Assembly (NCBI GenBank): GCA_937952345.1 | Contig: CALFYN010001115.1 | Location: forward strand, 1 to 14,240 | DNA length: 14,240 nucleotides | Reading direction: 5' to 3' | Source: an uncultured Acidobacteriota bacterium | GTDB taxonomy: Bacteria > Acidobacteriota > Terriglobia > Bryobacterales > Bryobacteraceae | Shown: piece by piece, positions 1 to 6,217 of the stretch | How the letters are laid out: each line of letters starts with the position of its first letter | Position numbering within the stretch: position 1 is the first letter of the stretch | The notes under the pieces: model-generated | Databases searched by the model: none | Seen by the model: the letters and a program-made list of their open reading frames with translations, nothing else | Told to the model about the DNA's origin: nothing | Made by a program: the position numbers and the translations under genes

Positions 1-1272
1 GCCCGCCAATATCGCTCCGCCGCCGGTTTGGCCGAAGCCTGGTGGAGCCTCAAACAGGGAAACGTACAGGAAGGCTGGACGCGCTGGCGCACCGCCGCGC
101 ACCAACCCGAATCGCCCACCGCCCCACCACCACCCTCCGAACCCAAGCGCGCCGTCACTGAGCCCGCCTCCGCCAACCGCGGCACGGTGCACGTCCTCAC
201 TCCACTCTTCTTCGACCGCGAAGGCCAGACCATGATGAGCGGCGGCGCCGAGCGCTATTTAATCGAACTCGCGCCCATCTTCCGCTCCCTCGGCTTCCAC
301 GTCCGCGCCTATCAATCCGCCCGCGGCGCCTGGACCCGCGAATACGCCGGCATCGAAGTCTGCGGACTCGACACCCAGGGCCTCGACTCCCGCCTCAACG
401 AAGTCTTCCACACCCAGGCCCCGCCCGCCGCGCTCACCTTGTATCACGCCTATTACCTCGCCGCCCCCCTCGCCAACCCCCATTCCATCGGCATCAGCCA
501 CGGCATCAATTGGGATTCCGCCTCCGTCCAGTCCGACGGCTTCGCCAACCTCATGGAGCACTACCGCGTCTCCATCGCCAATCTCGAACGCATCGTTTCT
601 GTCGACACCAACACCATCAACTGGGCCCGCGCCACGCACCATCATCTCTCGCACCGCTTCCGCTACATCCCCAATTTCGTCGATACCGCCGAATTCCACC
701 CGCGCCCGCCTTCCAGCGATAAAGCCGTCCACGTGCTCTACCCCCGCCGCCTCACCACCAATCGCGGCTTCTGGCTGGCCATGGAAATCATCCCCGATCT
801 CATGGCCGAATTTCCCGAAATGTCCATGCATTTCGTCGGACTCGCCGAATCCGCCCGCGAACAAACCGCCGTCGAAACCCTCCGCGATTCCTTCCCTTCC
901 CGCGTCACATGGCGCGTCCTGCCGCCCGAACGCATGCCCGAAGCCTACGCCGGAGCCGACATCACCATCGTCCCCACCACGGCCAGTGAAGGCACTTCCC
1001 TTTCCTGCCTCGAAGCCATGGCCAGCGGCAACGCCGTCATCGCCACCAACGTCGGCGGACTCCCTGACCTCGTCCAGGACGGCTACAACGGCCTCCTCAT
1101 CGAACCCGATAGCAAAGCCCTCTCCGCCGCCCTCGAAAAACTCATCCGCCAAAAGCGTCTCCGCACCGAACTCGCCGCCCGCGGCGTCGAAGTCGCCCGC
1201 ACCTTCCAACTCCCCATCTGGCGCGAGCGCTGGCGCAGCTTTCTCGTAGACCACCTCGCTCAGCTACCGTAA
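1..1272 (+). CDS. GT4-type glycosyltransferase, 5'-partial
   Basis: This is a GT-B fold, family 4 glycosyltransferase that probably adds a sugar from a nucleotide donor to a cell-surface glycan. The frame is open to the first base, so the gene starts outside the window; the TTG at 28 is not a convincing start. Seen: a short helical stretch and a Pro-rich linker (roughly residues 20-55), then a beta strand VHVLTPL and a glycine-rich SGGAERYLIELA typical of the acceptor-side Rossmann domain. A second domain follows, with YIPNFVDT, YPRRLTTNRG, and the E-x7-E signature SEGTSLSCLEAMASG near residues 329-343. The last part, NVGGLPDLVQDGYNGLL, is the usual donor-binding end of GT4 enzymes. Codons end mostly in C. 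The residues before the Pro-rich linker resemble the tail of another domain, so the full protein may be a fusion. The acceptor and donor cannot be told from sequence. The family call is sure; the role is inferred. Confidence 0.9.
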   Translation, partial: ARQYRSAAGLAEAWWSLKQGNVQEGWTRWRTAAHQPESPTAPPPPSEPKRAVTEPASANRGTVHVLTPLFFDREGQTMMSGGAERYLIELAPIFRSLGFHVRAYQSARGAWTREYAGIEVCGLDTQGLDSRLNEVFHTQAPPAALTLYHAYYLAAPLANPHSIGISHGINWDSASVQSDGFANLMEHYRVSIANLERIVSVDTNTINWARATHHHLSHRFRYIPNFVDTAEFHPRPPSSDKAVHVLYPRRLTTNRGFWLAMEIIPDLMAEFPEMSMHFVGLAESAREQTAVETLRDSFPSRVTWRVLPPERMPEAYAGADITIVPTTASEGTSLSCLEAMASGNAVIATNVGGLPDLVQDGYNGLLIEPDSKALSAALEKLIRQKRLRTELAARGVEVARTFQLPIWRERWRSFLVDHLAQLP

Positions 1273-1279
1273 CGCAGGT

Positions 1280-1285
1280 TATACT
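1280..1285 (+). promoter_or_regulatory. possible -10 box for the PEP-CTERM gene
   Basis: TATACT lies in the 58-base gap after the glycosyltransferase stop and matches the sigma-70 -10 consensus at five of six bases. No convincing -35 element is visible 16-18 bases upstream, so this is weak evidence for a separate promoter. Confidence 0.25.
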
Positions 1286-1314
1286 ACGAGAAATCTCCCC
1301 GTCTCAATCTTTTT

Positions 1315-1320
1315 CGGAGG
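1315..1320 (+). promoter_or_regulatory. ribosome binding site of the PEP-CTERM gene
   Basis: CGGAGG sits 10 bases before the ATG at 1331 and supports that start. Confidence 0.6.
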
Positions 1321-1330
1321 TAGAGACACC

Positions 1331-1996
1331 ATGCGTTCTCTCTTTTTGATTGCACTTTCCACGGGAATGCTCTCTCTCAACGCCGGCATCATCGCCAGCA
1401 ATACGTTCGATGCCGGAGTGGAAGGCTGGTCCGCCGTGGCGGCCGATCCCGGCTCAGCCGCTTACAACCTCGTCAGCACTTCCTCTGCTGTATTTCAGCC
1501 CGCCGGCGGCAACCCCGGTGGTTACGCCGAAACGGACGATCTCGACACTAACGACACCCTCTTTCAAGCCCCGGCCGCCTATCTCGGCAACTTGCTGGCC
1601 GCCATCGGCGGAACGCTGACCTACGACCTGCTCTACAACGGCGCACTCGACTACAACAGCAACGATCTCGTGATCAAAGGCGGCGGCACAGTGCTCACCT
1701 ACAACCGCGCCATCCCCGCCCTATCGGCCAATACCTGGACTTCGCTGGCGGTCACACTGGCCCCCGGCGCGGGCTGGTCGAATCACGCCACCGGCAATCC
1801 GGCCACGCTCGCCGACTTCCAAACCGTCTTCGCCAATGTCACCGATTTCTGGATTCTCGCCGAATTCACCAACGGCGTCGTGGAAACCACCGGCATCGAC
1901 AACGTCGTCCTCAGCGACGCTGTCCCCGAGCCTTCCACTGCCCTACTCATGGCTGCCGGCATGGCGTTGCTCGCCATCGGCGCACGCCGCCGCTAA
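1331..1996 (+). CDS. PEP-CTERM protein with laminin-B-like domain
   Basis: A 221-residue exported protein. Residues 1-19 form a signal peptide (MRSLFLIALSTGMLSLNAG). Residues 198-221 form a PEP-CTERM sorting tail: VPEPSTALL, a hydrophobic helix, then the basic end ARRR. Proteins with this tail are processed by exosortase and are usually linked to extracellular polysaccharide. The body (about 22-195) reads like a laminin IV type A (laminin B) domain: FDAGVEGW, GNPGGYAETDD, APAAYLGN, GGTLTYDL and a closing IDNVVLSD strand, a beta-sandwich that often binds glycans. It follows a glycosyltransferase gene on the same strand, which fits a surface-glycan role. The ATG is preceded by CGGAGG. The sorting tail is certain from sequence; the laminin-B call is by pattern and should be checked by profile. 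No exosortase gene is in the window. Confidence 0.88.
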   Translation: MRSLFLIALSTGMLSLNAGIIASNTFDAGVEGWSAVAADPGSAAYNLVSTSSAVFQPAGGNPGGYAETDDLDTNDTLFQAPAAYLGNLLAAIGGTLTYDLLYNGALDYNSNDLVIKGGGTVLTYNRAIPALSANTWTSLAVTLAPGAGWSNHATGNPATLADFQTVFANVTDFWILAEFTNGVVETTGIDNVVLSDAVPEPSTALLMAAGMALLAIGARRR

Positions 1997-2928
1997 ACGT
2001 TGCCGAACTGCTTCACGCGCAGGATCGTGTAGACCTTAATCAGCTCCTGTATGCCGAGATCGAGCGTCACATCGGGTTTGTACCCCGTGCGCTCGATCTT
2101 TTCATTCGACACCACGTAATCCCGCTTGTCCGGATCCTGCCCGATCTCCGCCTCCACGTAATACAGATCCGGCAGATACTGCTTGATCTTGGCGCACAAC
2201 TCCAGCTTTGAAATATTGGCGTCGCTCAAGCCCACGTTATACGGCTGATCCTTCAGCGCCTCGAAATTCCGGATCGCATGCAGGAACGCCTTCGCCACGT
2301 CGCGGATGTGGATATAGTTTCGCTTGAAATGCCCTTCGAAAATCACCAGGAACTTATCGCTATAGGCGCGGTACACGAAATCGTTCACCAGCAGATCGAT
2401 GCGCATCCGCGGCGATGCGCCGAACACCGTCGCCAGCCGCAACGATATCCCATTGCCCGCGTCGAGAATTGCCTTCTCGGCCTCCACCTTCGTCACGCCA
2501 TACAGCGAAATCGGCCGCAACGGCGTTTCTTCGGTGCAGAAAATCCCCTTCTCGCCGATCCCGTAACCGGAATTCGTGCACGGCGACACAATGCGCTGTT
2601 CCTTCGAACGCAGCGTGAGCAGCATGCGAATCGCATCCAGATTAATGCTCCTCGTCGCCACCGGATCGTTCTTGCACGCCGGAGCCCCCACAATCGCCGC
2701 CAGCGGAATAATATAATCCGCCCCGGCGATGGCTTTCTTTACCAGGCCCTCATCGCGGCAATCCCCGCGCAGGATCTCGAAATTCTCATTCAGGCACACA
2801 TCGAGCAGGCTCGATTGCCCCAGCGAAAAATTATCCAGTACGGTAACGGCATAGCCTTCCCGCAGCAGAGTAGGTACGAGGACGGAACCGATGTAGCCGG
2901 CTCCTCCGATCACAGTTACTTTTTGCAC
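1993..2928 (-). CDS. NAD-dependent sugar epimerase/dehydratase (extended SDR)
   Basis: A 311-residue extended short-chain dehydrogenase, most likely acting on a nucleotide-sugar. Seen: the Rossmann motif GGAGYIGS at residues 8-15, an Asp at the end of the second strand (VLDNFS, D32) that favours NAD over NADP, a Ser/Thr-rich catalytic segment SPCTNSGYG, and the active-site pair YGVTK at 143-147. The C-terminal part carries RNYIHIRDVA and PYNVG, typical of epimerases and dehydratases. Start choice: the frame stays open to a TTG at 2982, but a perfect TATAAT lies inside that extension, and the GTG at 2928 places MQKVTVIGGAG at the usual family N-terminus. No strong ribosome binding site precedes the GTG. 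The stop overlaps the PEP-CTERM stop on the other strand by 4 bases. Substrate is not predictable; glycan precursor synthesis is inferred from context. Confidence 0.88.
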   Translation of the reverse strand: MQKVTVIGGAGYIGSVLVPTLLREGYAVTVLDNFSLGQSSLLDVCLNENFEILRGDCRDEGLVKKAIAGADYIIPLAAIVGAPACKNDPVATRSINLDAIRMLLTLRSKEQRIVSPCTNSGYGIGEKGIFCTEETPLRPISLYGVTKVEAEKAILDAGNGISLRLATVFGASPRMRIDLLVNDFVYRAYSDKFLVIFEGHFKRNYIHIRDVAKAFLHAIRNFEALKDQPYNVGLSDANISKLELCAKIKQYLPDLYYVEAEIGQDPDKRDYVVSNEKIERTGYKPDVTLDLGIQELIKVYTILRVKQFGNV

Positions 2929-2967
2929 GTTAGTTATTCTTTGAGGAAGCGGACAGGAATCCCTCTC

Positions 2968-2973
2968 ATTATA
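2968..2973 (-). promoter_or_regulatory. -10 box (TATAAT) upstream of the epimerase gene
   Basis: A perfect TATAAT on the minus strand lies in the 75-base gap between the methyltransferase stop and the epimerase GTG. The hexamer 17 bases upstream (2991-2996, CTGGAA) matches TTGACA at only three positions. If real, transcription would begin near 2961 and leave a leader of about 30 bases before the GTG at 2928, which argues against the longer TTG start at 2982. Confidence 0.4.
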
Positions 2974-3003
2974 AAACTTCAAGCGACGTCTTCCAGCGTA
3001 AAG

Positions 3004-3924
3004 TCATCCCACCCGTTTCCTTGCGGTAACGGCGTGCACCAGGAACGTGTCCACATGGCGGGGCGAAATCGGAAGCACCCATGGGAGTCGCGGCTGCTCG
3101 TCGAGAATTTCGTAGCGCTCTTTCAGAAACGAGAGCAACTCCCCCTCCGAAACCCATTGTTGCGGGTCGGAATAGACGCTCGAATATTGGTACGGCGTCG
3201 TGAGCACCAGGAGGCCGCCTGGCTGGAGGCAGGTATCCAGCCTTTCGAGCGTCTCGCGAGGCCGCGCGCAAGAGTCAATCAGGTTCAGTGCAAGCACGAT
3301 CTGGAACGCCGCGGCGGAGAATGGAGCAGCCTGCGCGTCGGCAACCACGAACAGGGCATCCCCCCGTTGGGCCCGGTGGCGTTGCGCCTCACGAACACGC
3401 TCAAAATGCAGATCCAGCCCAATGGCCAGATCGGCGTACCGCGAAAGCGTCGAAGTGAACCCCCCGGCGGCGCAACCGGCGTCAAGACCCAAGGCCTGGC
3501 GGCCTCCCGAATGCCTGGCAAGCATGCTCTCGACGTAGTCTGCCAGCGCATTCACATTGGCGCCATGCGCTTCCTCACTGCGCCCGTAGTGCGCGGCAAC
3601 GTATGTGTTCAAGAGGCCGAGACGGATTCGTTCGGCATGATCGCCGCCCAGCGGGGCGTCCAACAAGGCAGAGGTCCATTCCGGAAGATCGTCGCGGCGC
3701 AGAATCATGAGCCGCTCCCCCGCCGCATACGAAACCCAATCCTCCACCAGCAGCGGGATTCCATCCACTATGGGATGCATTGCAGCGCAGCCCGCGCAAT
3801 CGAGCGAGCCGAAAAGGATTTCCCCGTCATCGCAACGGCGATCGACGCGGCCCAGCCGCAGCCCCGCACGGCGGCAGATTGGGCACAGAAACGAGGCGCT
3901 CTCGATCCAGGCTTCGCGCATCAT
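3004..3924 (-). CDS. class I SAM methyltransferase with Trm112-like zinc ribbon
   Basis: A 306-residue SAM-dependent methyltransferase. The N-terminus is a zinc ribbon: CPIC (C14, C17) and CAGC (C43, C46), followed by HPIVDGIPLL, the pattern seen in Trm112-like domains. The catalytic Rossmann domain has motif I LGLDAGCAAGG (about 145-155), an acidic residue after strand 2 (GLDLHFE, D171), VVADAQAAPFS and a proline-rich PYQYSS near the active site. Motif I is slightly degenerate (GCAAG instead of GCGxG). The ATG at 3924 lies 4 bases after the radical SAM stop, with the sequence TGAGGAAATGATG providing a GAGGAA ribosome binding site that overlaps the stop; a second ATG at 3921 is equally possible. 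The frame is open further upstream to 4047, but that part overlaps the radical SAM gene. Translational coupling suggests both enzymes act on one product. Substrate unknown. Confidence 0.88.
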   Translation of the reverse strand: MMREAWIESASFLCPICRRAGLRLGRVDRRCDDGEILFGSLDCAGCAAMHPIVDGIPLLVEDWVSYAAGERLMILRRDDLPEWTSALLDAPLGGDHAERIRLGLLNTYVAAHYGRSEEAHGANVNALADYVESMLARHSGGRQALGLDAGCAAGGFTSTLSRYADLAIGLDLHFERVREAQRHRAQRGDALFVVADAQAAPFSAAAFQIVLALNLIDSCARPRETLERLDTCLQPGGLLVLTTPYQYSSVYSDPQQWVSEGELLSFLKERYEILDEQPRLPWVLPISPRHVDTFLVHAVTARKRVG

Positions 3925-3928
3925 TTCC

Positions 3929-5281
3929 TCACGGGCATTGGCTGAGTCCTGATCCCGGCCAGGCGGGAAGCGCCGCGCGTAGTCGCGAATAGTTGTAGGC
4001 TTCGATGGTCTCGCGCGCTTCGTGGAAACACCGCGCATAATCCTCATCGGGAAGAGCCGTAAGATTCACCTGCGGTTTTCGGAAATCGACCGATTCGGGA
4101 AACTGGCCTCCCGCCGACATCTTCCAAAGCTCGGTGCCCGGCAGCGGCGTGGCGGAAAACAGGCTTACCGCGTCGAGTTCCAGGCTGCAGGCGAAATCGA
4201 CCGTCTTGCGGATGAGTTCTCCCGTTTCCCAAGGAAAGCCCGCCATGAAGAACCCCGTACAGCGTATCCCTCGAGCCTTTACCCAACCCACCGCGCGGCG
4301 GATCTGTTCGAGAGGCATGTCCTTGTGAATCAGCCGAAGACTGTTGGCGTCTCCACTTTCGACGCCGAAAAAGATCTGGTGCACTCCGGCTTCCACCATA
4401 CGGTCCAGCAGGGCTTCATCGACTCTGTCGGCGCGTGTCTGGCAGGCAAACGGGACGCGCAGTCCCCGTTCCAGAAGACCGTCGCACAGTTCGAGCGTAC
4501 GCCGCCGATTCAAAGTAAAAACGCTGTCGTGATAAAAAATGTACGGAACCCGGTAGCGCTCGACAAGCATTTCCATCTCATCGATTACCTTGCCAACCCC
4601 GCGATAGCGCGTCTTCCCTTCCGGCCCGTTTGGGACCGAGCAATACACGCACCGGTACGGGCATCCGCGCAAGGTGATCATCGCCTGATAAAAGGCCGGT
4701 TGCAGATCTTCCTTCCACAGAACGGAATCGCGGTCGGGAAAGGGCAGGCTGTCCAGATCGCCAATGGGGCTACGCGGCAATCCTCCGCGTACTTCGCCAT
4801 TCGAATCCGCCGCGAACACTCCAGGTATGGCGGCGGCCAAGTTTGCTCGATCGCCGCTCGCCTTGCCCAGGCATTCCATCAATCGGGGCAAGGCAACCTC
4901 GCCTTCTCCCGCCACTGCCGCGAAAACACCCGGCAGCAGCGCCGCCTCCCGCGGACGGAAACTGACATGGACGCCCCCCATCACGATGGGCACACCAGGC
5001 AGCCGTTGGGAACAAAGCGCCGCCAGACGCCGCGCGGCGGGATACGTAGCCGTAACGCAGGTGATTCCGATCAGATCCGGACGCCACTCCTCGATGGCGC
5101 GCAGCATCTCACCCCAGGGATCGCCGCCCCGATAGGCGCGCGTGTCGGGCAGCAGCATCGTGACGTCGTGATCGGCGCGGAGCACGGCCGCAATGGAGGC
5201 AAGGCCCATTGGCAGCACTTGCCGGGTCAGGCCGGAACCATCCAGGAACATGTCCGGCGCATCGACCAGCATCACTCGCAT
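3929..5281 (-). CDS. B12-binding radical SAM protein
   Basis: A 450-residue cobalamin-dependent radical SAM enzyme. The N-terminal B12-binding Rossmann domain spans about residues 1-140, with VLPMGLASIAAVLR, DLIGITC, IVMGGVHVSFRP and GEGEVALPRL, the usual marks of this family. The 4Fe-4S cysteines are C207, C211 and C214 in RGCPYRCVYCS. FFGVESG (304-310) and FMAGFPWET (345-353) are further SAM-binding and barrel strands. Relatives carry out methylation at unactivated carbon or phosphorus, ring closures and similar steps in lipid, pigment and natural-product pathways; which applies here cannot be read from sequence. The ATG at 5281 has AAGGA 9-10 bases upstream, overlapping the stop of the PAAR gene 13 bases away. 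The methyltransferase follows after 4 bases. All this indicates one operon. Confidence 0.92.
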   Translation of the reverse strand: MRVMLVDAPDMFLDGSGLTRQVLPMGLASIAAVLRADHDVTMLLPDTRAYRGGDPWGEMLRAIEEWRPDLIGITCVTATYPAARRLAALCSQRLPGVPIVMGGVHVSFRPREAALLPGVFAAVAGEGEVALPRLMECLGKASGDRANLAAAIPGVFAADSNGEVRGGLPRSPIGDLDSLPFPDRDSVLWKEDLQPAFYQAMITLRGCPYRCVYCSVPNGPEGKTRYRGVGKVIDEMEMLVERYRVPYIFYHDSVFTLNRRRTLELCDGLLERGLRVPFACQTRADRVDEALLDRMVEAGVHQIFFGVESGDANSLRLIHKDMPLEQIRRAVGWVKARGIRCTGFFMAGFPWETGELIRKTVDFACSLELDAVSLFSATPLPGTELWKMSAGGQFPESVDFRKPQVNLTALPDEDYARCFHEARETIEAYNYSRLRAALPAWPGSGLSQCP

Positions 5282-5294
5282 GCCAGCCTATCCT

Positions 5295-5756
5295 TCATCG
5301 CCCGCTATTCGGCATCCAGTTCGTCATTTGCGGTCTGGATTGAGGATCTCCCTTCCTCACACTGGCGCCACCGTACTGTACGCTCCCGGAGCCTTGGTAT
5401 GTGCTGCCGATCCCGCCGCAGTGTTTGGTTTCGTCCCCCTTGCGGTGTCCGGGTTTGCCGTTGATGTACACCGTGGCCGATCCCATGACCACTTCGAAAG
5501 TATTCGGTCCGCAGCAAGCGGTATGTGTCCCCGTATCTTCCACTCGCGCCGCTCTCCGGCCGTTGACGAAAACGTTCGGCGAACCGGTCACGATCGGTCC
5601 GGCAGCCGGGTGCGGACAGGCGGGGCAGCCATGCGCATCAGCGAGTACCCTCGCTTGATCGTCCACTCTGGCGGCCGCCAGGCCCGATGACCCCAATGGG
5701 ACGCGGTGGTCCGGCAGATGGAGAATCCCGCCGGCTCCCAGGTTAATCGCCTTCAT
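5295..5756 (-). CDS. PAAR-domain spike-tip protein
   Basis: A 153-residue PAAR-type protein, the cone that sharpens the spike of type VI secretion and related contractile systems. Seen: the glycine/proline-rich repeats ARVDDQ, GSPNVFVNGRRAARVED, GSATVYINGKPGHRKGDETKH, which are the classic PAAR strands. Zinc-ligand candidates are unusually many: H42, C44, C47, H49, H78, C81, C82, H104, H112, C113. No C-terminal toxin is fused; the tail after about 130 is short and polar. The ATG at 5756 has GGGAGG 6 bases upstream and overlaps the preceding gene by 14 bases, so the pair is translationally coupled. The frame is open further upstream to 5852, but only within that gene. No VgrG, Hcp, sheath or baseplate gene is in the window, so this is an orphan cassette or the edge of a locus. 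Confidence 0.88.
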   Translation of the reverse strand: MKAINLGAGGILHLPDHRVPLGSSGLAAARVDDQARVLADAHGCPACPHPAAGPIVTGSPNVFVNGRRAARVEDTGTHTACCGPNTFEVVMGSATVYINGKPGHRKGDETKHCGGIGSTYQGSGSVQYGGASVRKGDPQSRPQMTNWMPNSGR

Positions 5757-6096
5757 GCCCAGCCTCCCAGGCCTCGGCGCAATTAAGAAGGACATTCCTG
5801 CCGTCCAGGCTGATGTCTCCCTCGCTGTATAAAGCCATGCCCTCGCTTGCATGAACGAAATAGCGTTTACAGTCGACGGCCACTGGTCCCGGCGACTCCA
5901 TCGTCAGGCTGCCACCGATCACCCTCACTTCCGGCCCTGCGCTGGTCAACCGAATGGATACTTCCATCTCCCCGGATGGCGAGCGCACCTCAATCTCGTC
6001 CTCATCGCCGGATTTGAGCACGATTTTCCTACCCGATGACACGCCAATCGTGCGCACATCTGCCGGCGCGGATTCCAAGAGAGTCACTTTTCCCAC
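5743..6096 (-). CDS. small beta-rich protein coupled to PAAR (unrecognised)
   Basis: I do not recognise this 117-residue protein by family. It is polar, has no signal peptide or membrane segment, and consists of short alternating strands: KIVLKSGDEDEIEVRSPSG, VSIRLTSAG, VRVIGGSLTMESPG, then ALYSEGDISLDGRNVLLNC. The rhythm resembles the beta-prism repeats at the C-terminus of VgrG/gp5-like spikes, so it may seat or load the PAAR tip; that is inference. Its 3' end overlaps the PAAR start by 14 bases. Start choice: AGGAGG at 6100-6105 lies 3 bases before the GTG at 6096 and 12 before a second GTG at 6087. The frame is open to another GTG at 6180, but that extension contains a -10-like TATACT and an inverted repeat and looks like leader. 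Confidence 0.65.
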   Translation of the reverse strand: MGKVTLLESAPADVRTIGVSSGRKIVLKSGDEDEIEVRSPSGEMEVSIRLTSAGPEVRVIGGSLTMESPGPVAVDCKRYFVHASEGMALYSEGDISLDGRNVLLNCAEAWEAGHEGD

Positions 6097-6099
6097 AGT

Positions 6100-6105
6100 C
6101 CTCCT
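6100..6105 (-). promoter_or_regulatory. ribosome binding site for the beta-rich/PAAR operon
   Basis: AGGAGG on the minus strand is a near-perfect anti-16S match. It favours a start at GTG 6096 (spacing 3, short) or 6087 (spacing 12, long) over the distant GTG at 6180. Confidence 0.5.
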
Positions 6106-6111
6106 ATCCAG

Positions 6112-6137
6112 TCTCAAACAGTGAGTCCCATTTGAGA
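6112..6137 (-). promoter_or_regulatory. inverted repeat in leader of the PAAR operon
   Basis: TCTCAAA (6112-6118) and TTTGAGA (6131-6137) are exact inverted copies separated by 12 bases, extendable by one G-U pair. They lie between a TATACT box (6153-6158) and the AGGAGG site of the first PAAR-operon gene. This could be an operator or a leader hairpin. Confidence 0.4.
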
Positions 6138-6152
6138 TGTAAGACAAACCAC

Positions 6153-6158
6153 AGTATA
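6153..6158 (-). promoter_or_regulatory. possible -10 box of the PAAR operon
   Basis: TATACT on the minus strand, in the gap after the large BACON gene, matches the -10 consensus at five of six bases. No good -35 hexamer is seen at the usual distance. Confidence 0.3.
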
Positions 6159-6172
6159 CACTGGCGACTTGT

Positions 6173-6190
6173 GGGCTCACGTTTCAGCCC
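6173..6190 (-). terminator. weak hairpin after the BACON gene
   Basis: GGGCT and AGCCC (6173-6177 and 6186-6190) can pair across an 8-base loop about 30 bases after the BACON gene stop. No run of T follows on the minus strand, so intrinsic termination is doubtful. Confidence 0.25.
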
Positions 6191-6217
6191 GTGATAAGGT
6201 GACACTCCGTTGTTTAG

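Noticed and set aside
2278..3945. A 555-codon plus-strand frame across the epimerase and methyltransferase genes.
   Set aside because: It runs antisense through two recognisable enzymes and has low-complexity Arg/His/Pro content and no recognisable motif.
3925..4047. N-terminal extension of the methyltransferase up to 4047.
   Set aside because: It would overlap the 3' end of the radical SAM gene by over 100 bases and adds a low-complexity basic stretch before the zinc ribbon; the ATG at 3924 has its own ribosome binding site.
4022..5464. A 480-codon plus-strand frame over the radical SAM gene.
   Set aside because: Shadow of the radical SAM enzyme, whose CxxxCxxC and B12-domain motifs are on the minus strand. 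No motif in the antisense product.
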